A DNA stretch of 64,000 bases from Glutamicibacter sp002979865. Its GTDB lineage: Bacteria; Actinomycetota; Actinomycetes; Actinomycetales; Micrococcaceae. Location of the stretch: contig NZ_CP188297.1 in NCBI RefSeq assembly GCF_050030965.1, positions 3,596,001 through 3,660,000 of the forward strand. The letters are read 5' to 3'. This document shows positions 1-7,636 of this stretch, piece by piece. The notes under the pieces were generated by a model. It ran no database searches, was not told the origin of the DNA, and worked only from the letters and a program-made list of their open reading frames with translations. The position numbers were made by a program, and so were the translations under genes. Position 1 is the first letter of the stretch. Every line of letters starts with the position of its first letter.

Positions 1-274
1 TCATGGCGTTTTTGGCTTCTTCTTCGGTGAGGTGGCCCTGGGCGATCAGGCTGTCCATTTCGGAGTAGAAGCTGCTCATTGCTTCGTCCACGCTCCGCTG
101 GACGTGGTTGCGGATCTGCTGCGCCCTGGGTGGGTTCATGACGCGCACGCGGTGGCCTTTGCCTTCGTTTGAGGCCCAGTGGTCGTGCATGTCCTTCTCG
201 GTCGCCATTGGCTGGTTGCAGGTGGTGCATTCACCGAAGTTCTCTCCTGCGATTGGGTCGAATAGGTTGCTCAT
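1..274 (-). CDS. Phage protein with Cys/His zinc-finger-like N-terminus (partial)
   Basis: The gene starts at an ATG at 274 that overlaps the upstream gene's stop as ATGA, and it stays open through the left edge, so only 91 codons are seen. Near residues 16-33 there is a C-x2-C pair (CTTC) followed by H-x2-H (HDH), which looks like a small C2H2-type zinc site. The rest is polar and helical. It is the last visible gene of the leftward early phage operon. I do not recognise the family; a small metal-binding DNA- or protein-binding factor is an inference from the Cys/His spacing. Confidence 0.6.
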   Translation of the reverse strand, partial: MSNLFDPIAGENFGECTTCNQPMATEKDMHDHWASNEGKGHRVRVMNPPRAQQIRNHVQRSVDEAMSSFYSEMDSLIAQGHLTEEEAKNAM

Positions 275-591
275 TCGTGGTCTCCGTAGTTTGTTTCGAG
301 CCGGTCAATGGCTGCTCTGGTGGTGGTCGTGGAGGTGCCGGGCCTTGGTGTGGCGTCCTGCAGCAGCTGCTTGGCCAGCCGGTACGCCCGGCGGTCCCAG
401 AACGGACTCAGGTCACGCCAAACGCGCACTCCTGGCATATGCCGCCAGGGCTGCTCCGCAACCTGGATTTTGCCGTGAGGGCACTCGCGCACGTCGCCTA
501 CCATTGGACGCGGTTGCGATAGGGGCGGCTCCCCCACGCAAGTCTCTGCATGGGTGCGAGGTGTAGCGTCCCGCAGGTTCGGGCGGCTCAT
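271..591 (-). CDS. Hypothetical phage protein, 106 aa
   Basis: This small gene overlaps the stop of the upstream gene (ATGA at 588-591) and the start of the downstream gene (ATGA at 271-274), so it is translationally coupled on both sides. That tight packing is the main reason to call it. It has a C-x2-H pair (ECPHG) near residue 38 and a basic middle part, but no family I recognise. Function unknown. Confidence 0.55.
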   Translation of the reverse strand: MSRPNLRDATPRTHAETCVGEPPLSQPRPMVGDVRECPHGKIQVAEQPWRHMPGVRVWRDLSPFWDRRAYRLAKQLLQDATPRPGTSTTTTRAAIDRLETNYGDHE

Positions 592-1454
592 GCCAGGGCC
601 GCCGGGTCAATGACCAGCAGTTCGCCAGGGACCGCACCCGGTGCGAGGCGCAGCGTGCCGGGCCTGCCTTTCATTACTGACAGGCCGAACCCGCGCTCCA
701 TTGCTTCTTTGTGCAGCGCTTCGACCTGCGCCTTGGTGGGCATGAGGATGTCCTTCTGCTCGGTAAGAGCAGCCATCATTTTGCCAATAGGGTCGGCGGC
801 CTTGTGTGCTTTGTAGGTGCGGATGCCGGTGACGATGGCAGCCAGGCACCACTCGAAGTGGATGGTGTACTGCTCCCAGCCCTCCGCCGCTTCCCAGACG
901 TCCGCGTAGTGGGCGGCCATAGCCCCGTTGAGCGCGTCGCTCATGCTGCTCATGGCGGACAGCGCCGCGTTGGCGCTGCCAGTGTCCACCCAGTCGTCCA
1001 GCACGTAATCCTTGATAGCCTTCCACCAGATGGTGGTGGTTTTCTGGTCCAGGTTGCGGCTGGTTTCCCAGAAATCCTCTCCAAGCCACTTTATGAACAG
1101 GTCCTCGTCATATTCACGGGCGGTGGCCTGGCCGCCGGTGTCGCCGTTCTGCAGCTTCTCCGCCCAGTAACCGCTGTTGATATACCCGGTGAAGAAGGTG
1201 AACATGTCCTCCACCCGGCGGAACGTCCAGGTGCCCATGTCGCCGGTGATGGTGAGGTTGCCGGGCCAGGTGATCAGGTCGAACCAGTAGAAGCTAGAGC
1301 CTGGGGCGCGGAAGCTCAGGTGCCGGTATAGGCCGTCGTCGTGCAGGACGGTTAGCTGGTGATCCTCTGTGGCGCTATTGAAGCGGCGCAGCAGGGTGGC
1401 CCCGTGGTCGGTGTAGTCGACGTCGGCGGCGGTGAGCCGGTGCAGGTTAGTCAT
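588..1454 (-). CDS. Conserved hypothetical phage protein, 288 aa
   Basis: I start this gene at the ATG at 1454 because a GGAGG lies 7 bases upstream and the start overlaps the previous gene's stop; a longer reading to 1547 runs through that neighbour. Residues 30-85 hold a segment rich in Tyr, Trp and Phe (YRHLSFRAPG, WFDLITWPGNL, GDMGTWTF) that I remember from early genes of actinobacterial phages and prophages. The C-terminal part is helical. No catalytic motif is visible. Function unknown, but the family is widespread in phage genomes. Confidence 0.8.
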   Translation of the reverse strand: MTNLHRLTAADVDYTDHGATLLRRFNSATEDHQLTVLHDDGLYRHLSFRAPGSSFYWFDLITWPGNLTITGDMGTWTFRRVEDMFTFFTGYINSGYWAEKLQNGDTGGQATAREYDEDLFIKWLGEDFWETSRNLDQKTTTIWWKAIKDYVLDDWVDTGSANAALSAMSSMSDALNGAMAAHYADVWEAAEGWEQYTIHFEWCLAAIVTGIRTYKAHKAADPIGKMMAALTEQKDILMPTKAQVEALHKEAMERGFGLSVMKGRPGTLRLAPGAVPGELLVIDPAALA

Positions 1455-1941
1455 GGGATTCCTCCACAGGTTCGGTGCAGTCGGGGCATTCGGATTCTTT
1501 GCCATGCACAAACGCGACACTTTGCCAGCCACGCACGCCTGGTTCACTCAGGTGCTCGTGCTTGTCTGGTTCGGGGCCGCACGGGTACGGCTTGATCTTT
1601 GAGTTATCGACCCCGTAATGCTTGGCGCGTACATGTGCCCATTCGCCTGTCTCGTCGGATGCGCGGGTGTCGGCCCAGTCCCAGGCTTCCTGTCCGGTGA
1701 GTCCTTGCAGTAGAGCGTCGGCCATGAATGCGAGCTGGCGTGTCTCGACCAGCTGCTGGGTGCGTGCGCCGGACAGCCTGGGGTCTGCCTCCATCCAGCT
1801 AGTACCTAAGACGTCGAGGCCGATGGTGCGTGCATACAGGTATGGAACCTCTACCTCAAGTTCCCGTGGCGTGTTTTCGTCGGGGTTGTGTGGGTACAAT
1901 TCGTGCGCGTACCGGCGCTTCGTGCGAAACTGTTCAGTCAA
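1447..1941 (-). CDS. Hypothetical phage protein, 164 aa, TTG start
   Basis: The reading frame is open from 2550, but the part upstream of 1941 overlaps two better genes in other frames. I place the start at the TTG at 1941, which overlaps the preceding stop and has AAGGA six bases upstream. The C-terminus has Cys residues around CGPEPDKHEH and a C-x2-C (CPDC), possibly a zinc knuckle. The product is acidic and soluble. No family recognised. Confidence 0.6.
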   Translation of the reverse strand: MTEQFRTKRRYAHELYPHNPDENTPRELEVEVPYLYARTIGLDVLGTSWMEADPRLSGARTQQLVETRQLAFMADALLQGLTGQEAWDWADTRASDETGEWAHVRAKHYGVDNSKIKPYPCGPEPDKHEHLSEPGVRGWQSVAFVHGKESECPDCTEPVEESHD

Positions 1942-2233
1942 TGGTGGTCCTTGGTTTGGCGTCGAAGGTGGCCCGGAAAACAGGCTGGCCGTCGAATGTG
2001 GTGGTTTCGAGGGTGAGGCTGGCGGGGTCGATGACGTGGGTTTGGTCGAGTTCGCGCAGCTGTCCAATGAGCCGGTCGTTGAACGCGGCGAGGCGGGCCA
2101 GTTCGAGTCCGAGGTCATCGGGCCGACGCTCCACCTGCACGGTTCGTTTGACGATTGGTTTCTCCCAGCGTGGTTGTCCGAACGCGTCCAGGTTCCACGG
2201 CTTCGGCCCCGGGGCGGGGAAAAGGTCACCCAT
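1934..2233 (-). CDS. Hypothetical phage protein, 99 aa
   Basis: The start is the ATG at 2233, overlapping the end of the gene upstream (stop at 2226). The protein begins MGDLFPAPGPKPW and has a charged helical centre (residues 30-65) followed by a beta-rich C-terminus. It sits in a chain of overlapping small genes, which supports co-expression. I do not recognise it; a small phage accessory protein is the most I can say. Confidence 0.6.
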   Translation of the reverse strand: MGDLFPAPGPKPWNLDAFGQPRWEKPIVKRTVQVERRPDDLGLELARLAAFNDRLIGQLRELDQTHVIDPASLTLETTTFDGQPVFRATFDAKPRTTID

Positions 2234-2492
2234 CGAATGCCTCCCGGAGTGCGGTAACGAAATCGTCGTTGACGGACAAATCGAGTGGTACGACGCGGCC
2301 ACTGCCGAGGAGGCCGGGAACGATGGCGACGAGGTCGTGGGGCTTGCCGCTGTCGTTCCAGATGCCTCGGCTGGCTAAGACGTAGGTGCCGCCGGCGGTG
2401 ACGTAGACCTGGTTCAAGGTGTCGAGGTTGCCTGTCTGTCCTGCTTTGATCTTGGCCACGAGGGCGTCGATGACTTCGGCGCGGGTGTTCAT
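2226..2492 (-). CDS. Hypothetical phage protein, 88 aa
   Basis: The gene starts at the ATG at 2492 behind a clear AGGAGAAACC leader. It encodes a compact protein with an N-terminal helix (residues 3-24) and alternating strand segments, and no Cys or membrane segment. A strong 16-bp hairpin lies just upstream of its ribosome site, so its expression may be set apart from the gene before it. Family unknown. Confidence 0.65.
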   Translation of the reverse strand: MNTRAEVIDALVAKIKAGQTGNLDTLNQVYVTAGGTYVLASRGIWNDSGKPHDLVAIVPGLLGSGRVVPLDLSVNDDFVTALREAFDG

Positions 2493-2510
2493 GGTTTCTC
2501 CTGGTGGGTG

Positions 2511-2552
2511 GGGTGTGCGCTGCGGTTGCGAGAGTTACCGCAGCGCACACCC
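2511..2552 (-). terminator. Strong 16-bp hairpin between two phage genes
   Basis: Positions 2511-2526 (GGGTGTGCGCTGCGGT) pair perfectly with 2537-2552, leaving a 10-base loop. It lies between the stop at 2610 and the ribosome site of the gene starting at 2492. On the leftward strand it is not followed by a T run, so it may be a partial terminator or an mRNA-processing or stability element inside the operon. Confidence 0.6.
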
Positions 2553-2609
2553 GGTCGTGGGGCTGCCCCGTGCCCCCAAGACGCGGGGCGGCCGGTGTGC
2601 GGCGGCTGG

Positions 2610-3302
2610 CTAGAACGGCGGGTTGAAGTAGAAGTCGCGGTCACGGGTTAGGGTGACGGCTTCCCAGGTGGACTCTTGCACTTCTGATTCTTCGATCTGG
2701 AAGTGTTCACCTTCCTCGGTGATCAAGTTGAAGGTGCCGAACCGGTCGGTGTAGTTCCGGCGCCCGATCGCACCCTTGTACCTGCCGCTGGCGATGTGGA
2801 TTAGAACGGGGCCTACCGGCAGCGCAACTGGCGCTGGTGCGGGTTCTGGTTCGTCCTCGGCTGGCAGCACTTCAGCGTCCACTACGTCCATGTCCGGTCC
2901 CATGTTGGTGAACCAGACCTGTTCCCAGATGATGCCGCATTCCTTGAACACGTCATTGCCGATACCGAACCGCCGGTTCACGAAGTCCCCGTATTCGTTG
3001 CGGGTTAGCACGTCACCAGGCTTCAGGCTGCTGTATGCGCCGGGGCTGATGATGCGCACCATGTCGCCAACTGCGTTGGGCAGTGGCGTGGTTGGTCGGT
3101 GGATCAGGTGGAACCCACTGGCAGTGGGGCCAATGATGGACCCGTCACTGGTGTATTTCTGTCCACCAGGGCCGTAATGGTCGTACACGGCAACACAGAA
3201 ACTGTTGGCTTGCCCTACTGGGGTGTAGGCGATGACGTCGCCCTCGCGCAGGTCCTTGGTCTCGATCAGGTGGGCGTCTGGGAAGTGGTCAATGACGTTC
3301 AT
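2610..3302 (-). CDS. Hypothetical phage protein, 230 aa
   Basis: The start at 3302 follows AAGGAGACCCGCC. The sequence appears to contain two or three small beta-barrel-like modules: residues 15-70 (GDVIAYTPVGQ), 75-115 (GDMVRIISPGAYSSLKPGDVL) and a C-terminal module (residues 165-215, HIASGRYKGAIGRR), separated by a Pro/Glu/Ala linker (EDEPEPAPAP). Such repeats of short KOW/SH3-like elements suggest a binding protein, but this is inference. No catalytic residues are evident and I do not recognise the family. Confidence 0.7.
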   Translation of the reverse strand: MNVIDHFPDAHLIETKDLREGDVIAYTPVGQANSFCVAVYDHYGPGGQKYTSDGSIIGPTASGFHLIHRPTTPLPNAVGDMVRIISPGAYSSLKPGDVLTRNEYGDFVNRRFGIGNDVFKECGIIWEQVWFTNMGPDMDVVDAEVLPAEDEPEPAPAPVALPVGPVLIHIASGRYKGAIGRRNYTDRFGTFNLITEEGEHFQIEESEVQESTWEAVTLTRDRDFYFNPPF

Positions 3303-3426
3303 GGCGGGTCTCCTTGATGCTTGCGTGCTGGGTGACGGGGATGGGGTGGGGCAAGGCCTGGTGTCGGCCGCCGGCCTGTTGGTTGGCGGTGATGCTTGCA
3401 GGCGAGCCGATGGTTTGGCTAGTCAT
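3289..3426 (-). CDS. Possible 45-aa phage peptide
   Basis: An ATG at 3426, 10 bases after the upstream stop, opens a 45-residue frame that overlaps the start of the next gene by 14 bases. The peptide is polar, with Gly, Pro and His and no recognisable motif. It fills the only gap between two well-supported genes, but there is no good ribosome site, so it may simply be an untranslated spacer. Confidence 0.25.
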   Translation of the reverse strand: MTSQTIGSPASITANQQAGGRHQALPHPIPVTQHASIKETRHERH

Positions 3427-3436
3427 GGTCGGCTGC

Positions 3437-4357
3437 TTAGATGTGGCAGTCGACGTTAGTCAGCCAGGTGTCATCCGGAAGGCCTTCGATCAGTTCACGG
3501 ACCTGGGCCCGCCATTCGTCATCGCTGACCTTGTCGTTGCTTATCCCGAACCAGCCCATGTCGCCGCGTGCGAACCAGACGCCGTCTTTGACTACGCCGT
3601 AGAAGCCAGTCGCGGCGAAGTCCTCCTGGGCGGAGATGTATGCGGCGCGCGGGTTATCAGCGCGCATGTGGAAATCTTCGTAGGCATCCCAGAATCCGGC
3701 TTTGCGTGCTGCCATGTTCCAGGGGTGCGTGTTCCACTCTGTGCGGGCTGCGTCGATGTTCTCCTGGCCGTGCTTGTCCAGGCATTCCGCCCAGCCGAAG
3801 GTTGGCGGCACGATCCCGTTGGTGGCTTCGGTGAGCTTTGCCCATTCAGCTTCGGCGGCGGCTCGACGTGCGGTGACCATGGCTGGGAAATCGATGGCTC
3901 GCTTCATCGCCTGGTCGGAGGCGTTGGCATGGTTGGAGGCGTTACCGAATTTCTCTGACCAGTGGGGCTCGCTGGGGTGATAGTCCTCTGTGTTGGCGCC
4001 GGGCTTGATCTTGAACCATGCGTTGTAGCGGCCGCCAATCACGTAGTAATCCCACTTGGACTTGGGATTGTAGGTGGTGTATCGAACGTACTTGCCGTTT
4101 TCTTCTCGAATATCGTCGCCTTCGTTGTAGTCACGGAGGAGATCGAGGTCGTTGATCGTGAAGAGCGTGTGAGTATCGCCGTTGGGCTTCTTCGGCAGGT
4201 GTTCTGGGTGTTCAGCGTAGAAGTTACGCGCGTTTTTCAGGTTCGATAGGTAGTCCCAGCCGGCGTCTACCTGTGGTTCGATGGTGAGGTTTTCATCGTA
4301 GGGCGCGAGCTGTTCTTCAACGTTGTCGCCGATAACGAGGATCTTGAAATGACTCAA
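3437..4357 (-). CDS. Conserved phage protein of the 'MSHFxxLVIGDN' family, 306 aa
   Basis: The N-terminus (SHFKILVIGDNVEEQLAPYDEN) is a hallmark of a family I know from many phages of actinobacteria and other bacteria, always annotated hypothetical. The start is a TTG at 4357 preceded by AAAGGAAACTCCCAC. Conserved-looking blocks include a Trp/Tyr-rich stretch (residues 100-115, KWDYYVIGGRYNAWF) and a C-terminal aromatic block (GVWFARGDMGWFG). Length is usual for the family. No enzyme motif is obvious; function unknown. Confidence 0.8.
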   Translation of the reverse strand: MSHFKILVIGDNVEEQLAPYDENLTIEPQVDAGWDYLSNLKNARNFYAEHPEHLPKKPNGDTHTLFTINDLDLLRDYNEGDDIREENGKYVRYTTYNPKSKWDYYVIGGRYNAWFKIKPGANTEDYHPSEPHWSEKFGNASNHANASDQAMKRAIDFPAMVTARRAAAEAEWAKLTEATNGIVPPTFGWAECLDKHGQENIDAARTEWNTHPWNMAARKAGFWDAYEDFHMRADNPRAAYISAQEDFAATGFYGVVKDGVWFARGDMGWFGISNDKVSDDEWRAQVRELIEGLPDDTWLTNVDCHI

Positions 4358-4420
4358 TGTGGGAGTTTCCTTTGGTGGGAGCCGAACTGGTGAGGAACGG
4401 TGTGGGTTGTTGCCGGCTGG

Positions 4421-4843
4421 TTAGGCCGGATTGATTTGGGCTGGTGCCCAGTCGTGCACTTCTTCGGGGAGGAAGTAGCTTTCCCCGTGGATTGGTTCGT
4501 CATCGACGGACGCGTATCCGTTGCCGGTAGCTCGGAGCTGCCAGCCTTTCGCGTTCGTGTGGAATCCGCTGTCGATGCCGGCGGTGACCCGGTATGCGAG
4601 GATCAGCGGGTTCTCTTCCATGTCCGGCACCGGGTGGTTCCGGTTGATGCGGAACAACGCGCGGTGGCTGGGCGTGGCGACGAGTTCGCCTTTGTCGGTG
4701 ACCCACTTCCGGACGCCTTTTTTGGTGGCGATTCCGACGGTGTAGGTGTCTTTGACGGGCCGGGCGACGGTGTCGCCTTCGGTGATTTCTGAGTATTTGA
4801 TTGGGGTCGCGTCGTGGTGGTGCGACTTGATCAGGTAGGTCAT
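4421..4843 (-). CDS. Hypothetical phage protein, 140 aa
   Basis: The frame extends to 4903, but I choose the ATG at 4843 because it follows the leader GAGATGGAGCACCAGCA, shared with two other genes here. The protein starts MTYLIKSHHHD and has a beta-rich layout including a GDTVARPVKDTYTVG segment near residue 23. There are no Cys or membrane segments. It is the first gene downstream of a candidate promoter at 4916-4944. Family unknown. Confidence 0.7.
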   Translation of the reverse strand: MTYLIKSHHHDATPIKYSEITEGDTVARPVKDTYTVGIATKKGVRKWVTDKGELVATPSHRALFRINRNHPVPDMEENPLILAYRVTAGIDSGFHTNAKGWQLRATGNGYASVDDEPIHGESYFLPEEVHDWAPAQINPA

Positions 4844-4915
4844 TGCTGGTGCTCCATCTCGGGGTTGGTGAGGCCCTTTGTCCTTGTGGCTGGTACACCA
4901 CAAGTTGATAACATC

Positions 4916-4944
4916 AGACTACACGTTATGGGCTGGTCGAGCAA
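4916..4944 (-). promoter_or_regulatory. Candidate leftward promoter
   Basis: On the minus strand TTGCTC (4944-4939) and TAGTCT (4921-4916) are separated by exactly 17 bases, a sigma-70-like arrangement. It lies in the 138-base gap between the genes ending at 4982 and starting at 4843 and would start a transcript near 4909. A T run follows the upstream gene's stop (about 4981-4973), which fits a transcription boundary. Confidence 0.45.
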
Positions 4945-4981
4945 CAACCACACAAGAAAAATTCACATCAAACTAAAAAAA

Positions 4982-5311
4982 TCACACAACCAAAGAATCA
5001 ACCACCACCGGCACCGAAACCTCAGTCACACGCTGCTGCATCACCACCGCATGCAAACCAACGAACGACGCCTCAGGCAACCCCACCCCCTGAGCACGCC
5101 GGCACAACGCCGCCACCAACAGGCCACGCACCTCCGGATCATTCACCAACGAATACCGATGCAAAGCCGTCCCCACAGGCAACTCGATCACCTGATCACC
5201 ATCAGCCCAAATCACCGAACCATCCGGCAGGCGCAAACCCACCCGAGTCACCTTCTGAACCTCTTGCACAACATTCTCCTCAACCACATAATCCGGCAGT
5301 TCCACAGTCAT
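4982..5311 (-). CDS. Hypothetical phage protein, 109 aa
   Basis: The ATG at 5311 overlaps the TGA of the upstream RusA-like gene (TGATG); a GTG one codon earlier is an alternative start. The protein has a strand-rich centre (residues 25-55, VGLRLPDGSVIWADGDQVIELPVGTALHRY) and one C-terminal Cys. Coupling to the resolvase gene hints at a shared role in DNA processing or regulation, but I cannot name the family. Confidence 0.65.
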   Translation of the reverse strand: MTVELPDYVVEENVVQEVQKVTRVGLRLPDGSVIWADGDQVIELPVGTALHRYSLVNDPEVRGLLVAALCRRAQGVGLPEASFVGLHAVVMQQRVTEVSVPVVVDSLVV

Positions 5312-5700
5312 CACGACCCCTCCTTGAAGATCTTCACCCGCACCTCATGAGGACCATTCGGCCAAGTCCGACGATTATCCGGCCCAACCACCAACTCGTC
5401 CCGATCATCCTCAAAAACACCAGCATCAACCAGCCCATCCACAATCGCCTTCGACGTAGGCTGCAGGTTGGCCACCTCGCGTCGCTGCGCCACCGGAAAC
5501 CGGAACCAAATCTCCACACGACCACGACCAGGCACCCGTAACACCCGCTGGCTCCTGGCCAAAGCACCCAGCAACTGCCGCCAATACTGGGTCCGGTCAT
5601 TCTTCGGATGATGCGACAACCGCTGATTCATCGACAAGAAATTTGCATTCCACTGGGCCGGCGTCAACGGGATAACCAGTTCGTCATGCAGCTCACTCAC
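5311..5700 (-). CDS. RusA-like Holliday-junction resolvase
   Basis: RusA-family endonucleases cut four-way DNA junctions made during recombination and replication of phage DNA. The 129-residue product has the family plan: an N-terminal strand (ELVIPLTPAQWNANF), a strand after a basic stretch (GRVEIWFRFPV), then an ANLQPTSKAIVDGLVDAGVFEDD block. That block matches the family's D-x-D-N…K-x-x-x-D-x-L…D-D core in its Asn, Lys and closing Asp pair; the first Asp residues are replaced. The start is the GTG at 5700, overlapping the upstream stop. Other recombination genes in the same operon fit this role. Confidence 0.7.
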   Translation of the reverse strand: MSELHDELVIPLTPAQWNANFLSMNQRLSHHPKNDRTQYWRQLLGALARSQRVLRVPGRGRVEIWFRFPVAQRREVANLQPTSKAIVDGLVDAGVFEDDRDELVVGPDNRRTWPNGPHEVRVKIFKEGS

Positions 5701-6073
5701 TGAAGTACCGGCCCTTCGCAATGTTCCGAGCCCGCCGAATGGCGTCCTGGTTCTCAGAATCATTGGCCAGGACGCGCAGCAGGTTTCGCCACGCTCGCTG
5801 TTCGCCGGCAGACCTCCCCATGCCGTACACGATGAGGCCTATGCCGACGCTTGCCGCGATGAATACCGCCAGGTCTGGTGCGCCGAGCAGTCCGAGGATT
5901 TCAGCCGTAGCGAACGCTATCCAGCCGGTGCCGATGTACTGCTGGCGTTCGATGTAGTTGATGACAGCTAGGAGGAATGCGCCGGCCATGAACGCTAGGG
6001 AGCCTGCGAGGTTGGGCAAGAAGATCCCGAGGAGGATTAGGGCGAGGGCGATGAGAGTGGTTCGGGTTGGCAT
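5693..6073 (-). CDS. Small phage membrane protein, 126 aa
   Basis: The chosen start is the ATG at 6073 with AGGA eight bases upstream; the frame extends to 6157 with a polar tail that lacks a ribosome site. Residues 4-80 contain three or four hydrophobic segments (TLIALALILLGIF, AGSLAFMAGAFLLAVI, then two more), followed by a basic cytoplasmic tail rich in Arg and Glu. No family recognised. A membrane protein in the early region could act in superinfection exclusion; that is only a guess from its type. Confidence 0.6.
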   Translation of the reverse strand: MPTRTTLIALALILLGIFLPNLAGSLAFMAGAFLLAVINYIERQQYIGTGWIAFATAEILGLLGAPDLAVFIAASVGIGLIVYGMGRSAGEQRAWRNLLRVLANDSENQDAIRRARNIAKGRYFSE

Positions 6074-6277
6074 TTGGGTTCCTGGGTTGTTTGGTCTGTT
6101 GGGTTGATCGTTCTCGTTGTATGGGTGATGGTGTGGGATGCGCTTGTTTTGAGCCAAGGTGCTGTGAGCCGTTTTGCGGGGTTAGAAATGTTCCAGGTGA
6201 TTGGTTGCTTATTCAGCATGGTTGAAATCGCCCTGCGGGACGTTCTGGGCTTGCTGTGGGGTGTTGGCGCTGGTTGG
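6074..6277. other. Short intergenic spacer in the phage operon
   Basis: About 200 bases between the gene ending at 6278 and the membrane-protein gene. Frames here are short and have no convincing ribosome site. I see no strong hairpin or promoter. Confidence 0.4.
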
Positions 6278-6685
6278 TCAGGTGCCGGCTTGGGTTAGTT
6301 CATTCCAGTTCGCTGGTCGGGGTGCTGGGGTTTTTGGCATTTTGTGGCCGCGGAATTGTTCGGGGCGGTTGCCTTCTCGGATGTCGGCGTCGCAGGCGTG
6401 GCAGGCGTGGGCGTCGTACCAGTCGTGGTCGGGGCACTTGGGGTTCACCGGGCGTTGCTTGGGTGGCTCGGGGAGGTTCCAGTGCTTGCCGTCGAGGAAG
6501 ATGCTGCTGGGTGATTTGATGCTGGGATTGAGGGCGGCGTTGATTGCGACTTGCAGGAGGGTTTTGAAGTCGTAGGGCTGGTGGTGGACGCTGAGGACGT
6601 CGAGGGTTTGCTGGGCGCGCCAGTCTTTGGGGCGGAGTTCTTCGAGGGTGGCGGCGATGAGTTGCGCTTGGCGTTCGGTGAGCAT
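6278..6685 (-). CDS. Phage protein with CxxC/His motif, 135 aa
   Basis: The gene starts at 6685 behind AAAGAAACTCCCACC, one of the repeated leaders of this prophage. The N-terminal half is helical. Residues 85-105 hold CPDHDWYDAHACHACDADI, with three Cys and several His that could bind one zinc. It is the first gene downstream (leftward) of the origin-like region. The zinc element suggests a nucleic-acid-related role, but the family is not recognised. Confidence 0.65.
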   Translation of the reverse strand: MLTERQAQLIAATLEELRPKDWRAQQTLDVLSVHHQPYDFKTLLQVAINAALNPSIKSPSSIFLDGKHWNLPEPPKQRPVNPKCPDHDWYDAHACHACDADIREGNRPEQFRGHKMPKTPAPRPANWNELTQAGT

Positions 6686-6739
6686 GGTGGGAGTTTCTTT
6701 CCGCTGGTTGGTGGCCGTTGGTTTTTTGATGGGGATTAT

Positions 6740-7080
6740 TTGATCGTCGATCGTTGTGGTGCTTCGCGTTTAAGTCCTAGACGATTCGACGATTTTTTTA
6801 GATGGATCTTTTAAAAGATGAGTACTACGAAACTGAGCGTGCCTACTTACGTAAGTAAGTAGTGGTTAAATGGTGCTTATTTTTTGCTTAGATTCACTTA
6901 GGTTTGCTTAGGTTTTTTCGTGATATTCGGGCTGTGACTTGGGTGTCTTGTTTTTGGTTTGCCGTGTTTTTGCTTAGCTTCTTACCTGTGGATAACCTGG
7001 TCATAGTTGGGTTGACCAGCAGTTTCATGTTTCTAAGCTTGCTAACCAATTTCTAAGTGTTTGCTTACAACTTGCTTACG
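6740..7080. other. Probable prophage replication origin (iterons, AT-rich, DnaA box)
   Basis: This gene-free, AT-rich stretch carries repeated GCTTA(G/C) units in both orientations: TTGCTTAG at 6884-6891, 6904-6911 and 6970-6977, TTGCTTAC at 7061-7068 and 7072-7079, and inverted CTAAG copies near 7033 and 7053. It also has a perfect palindrome TACTTACGTAAGTA (6844-6857) and a perfect DnaA box at 6987-6995. It borders a DnaD-like replication gene. Iterons, a DnaA box and AT-rich DNA next to an initiator gene are the classic parts of a phage origin; origin function is inferred. Confidence 0.6.
6987..6995 (-). promoter_or_regulatory. Perfect DnaA box
   Basis: The plus strand reads TGTGGATAA, so the minus strand reads TTATCCACA, the consensus 9-mer bound by DnaA. 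It lies inside the iteron-rich segment beside the replication gene, which makes chance occurrence less likely. Confidence 0.65.
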
Positions 7081-7507
7081 GAATATCCGGGTTCAGACCG
7101 TGCTCCTGGCAGAGTTCGCATCGGTCGTTCAGCACGCCTTTATTCACGTGGTGCCGCAGATGCATGCCCTTTTTGCCTCCGCTGGAACCGTTCTTGGCGC
7201 GCTCGGCACTGAGCTCCTGGATCTGCGCTTTGGACTTTTGGTGCTCTAAATAGTCGTGCAGAATATACACGCCGTTTTTTTCGTGCACTAAGCCGGCTTC
7301 AATGAGCTCTTTTCCGACCTTGGTCCCGCGGGCGAACAGGTCCGATTTTGCTACGATCCCGTCGGTGGTTTCTTCGTTGGCGATCAGCAGCAGGGTCACG
7401 TGGATACGGAATGCGGCGTCTGAAAGGCCACGGATTTTACGGTGCCGGTGGTACTCGTTGGCCAAGGCGATATAGGGGCGTTGGTCAAGTTTCTTGTCCT
7501 TGGTCAT
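7076..7507 (-). CDS. DnaD/replisome-organiser-like phage replication protein
   Basis: The N-terminal segment (residues 10-75: YIALANEYHRHRKIRGLSDAAFRIHVTLLLIANEETTDGIVAKSDL) resembles the winged-helix N-terminal domain of phage replisome organisers common in actinobacterial prophages. A basic region follows, and the C-terminus has an H…C-x2-C element (CELCQEHG) that may bind zinc. Members bind origin DNA and recruit the host helicase. The start at 7507 has no ribosome site but overlaps a mini-ORF stop (ATGA), so it should be translated by coupling. The candidate origin lies directly at its 3' end. Confidence 0.6.
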   Translation of the reverse strand: MTKDKKLDQRPYIALANEYHRHRKIRGLSDAAFRIHVTLLLIANEETTDGIVAKSDLFARGTKVGKELIEAGLVHEKNGVYILHDYLEHQKSKAQIQELSAERAKNGSSGGKKGMHLRHHVNKGVLNDRCELCQEHGLNPDIP

Positions 7508-7536
7508 CGCAGGATGCTACCTGTTCGGTGGCTCAT
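7504..7536 (-). CDS. Ten-codon leader peptide coupled to the replication gene
   Basis: An ATG at 7536 follows GAGATGGAGACCCCAGC, the same leader that precedes the genes starting at 4843 and 10462. It opens only ten codons (MSHRTGSILR) and its TGA overlaps the replication gene's ATG. Because the replication gene has no ribosome site of its own, this mini-ORF probably delivers ribosomes to it. A longer in-frame reading (to 7689) overlaps the upstream gene and is less likely. Confidence 0.45.
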   Translation of the reverse strand: MSHRTGSILR

Positions 7537-7636
7537 GCTGGGGTCTCCATCTCGTGGTGCAGGTAGTGCAGGTGGTGCTGGTGTCTCCCGGCTTGCTGCT
7601 TCGACCTGGTAACCCGAAGCAGCTAACCGCAGAATG

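Noticed and set aside
6037..6219. 60-aa frame upstream of the phage membrane protein
   Set aside because: No ribosome site and it overlaps the membrane-protein gene's start; Thr/Pro-rich composition looks random.
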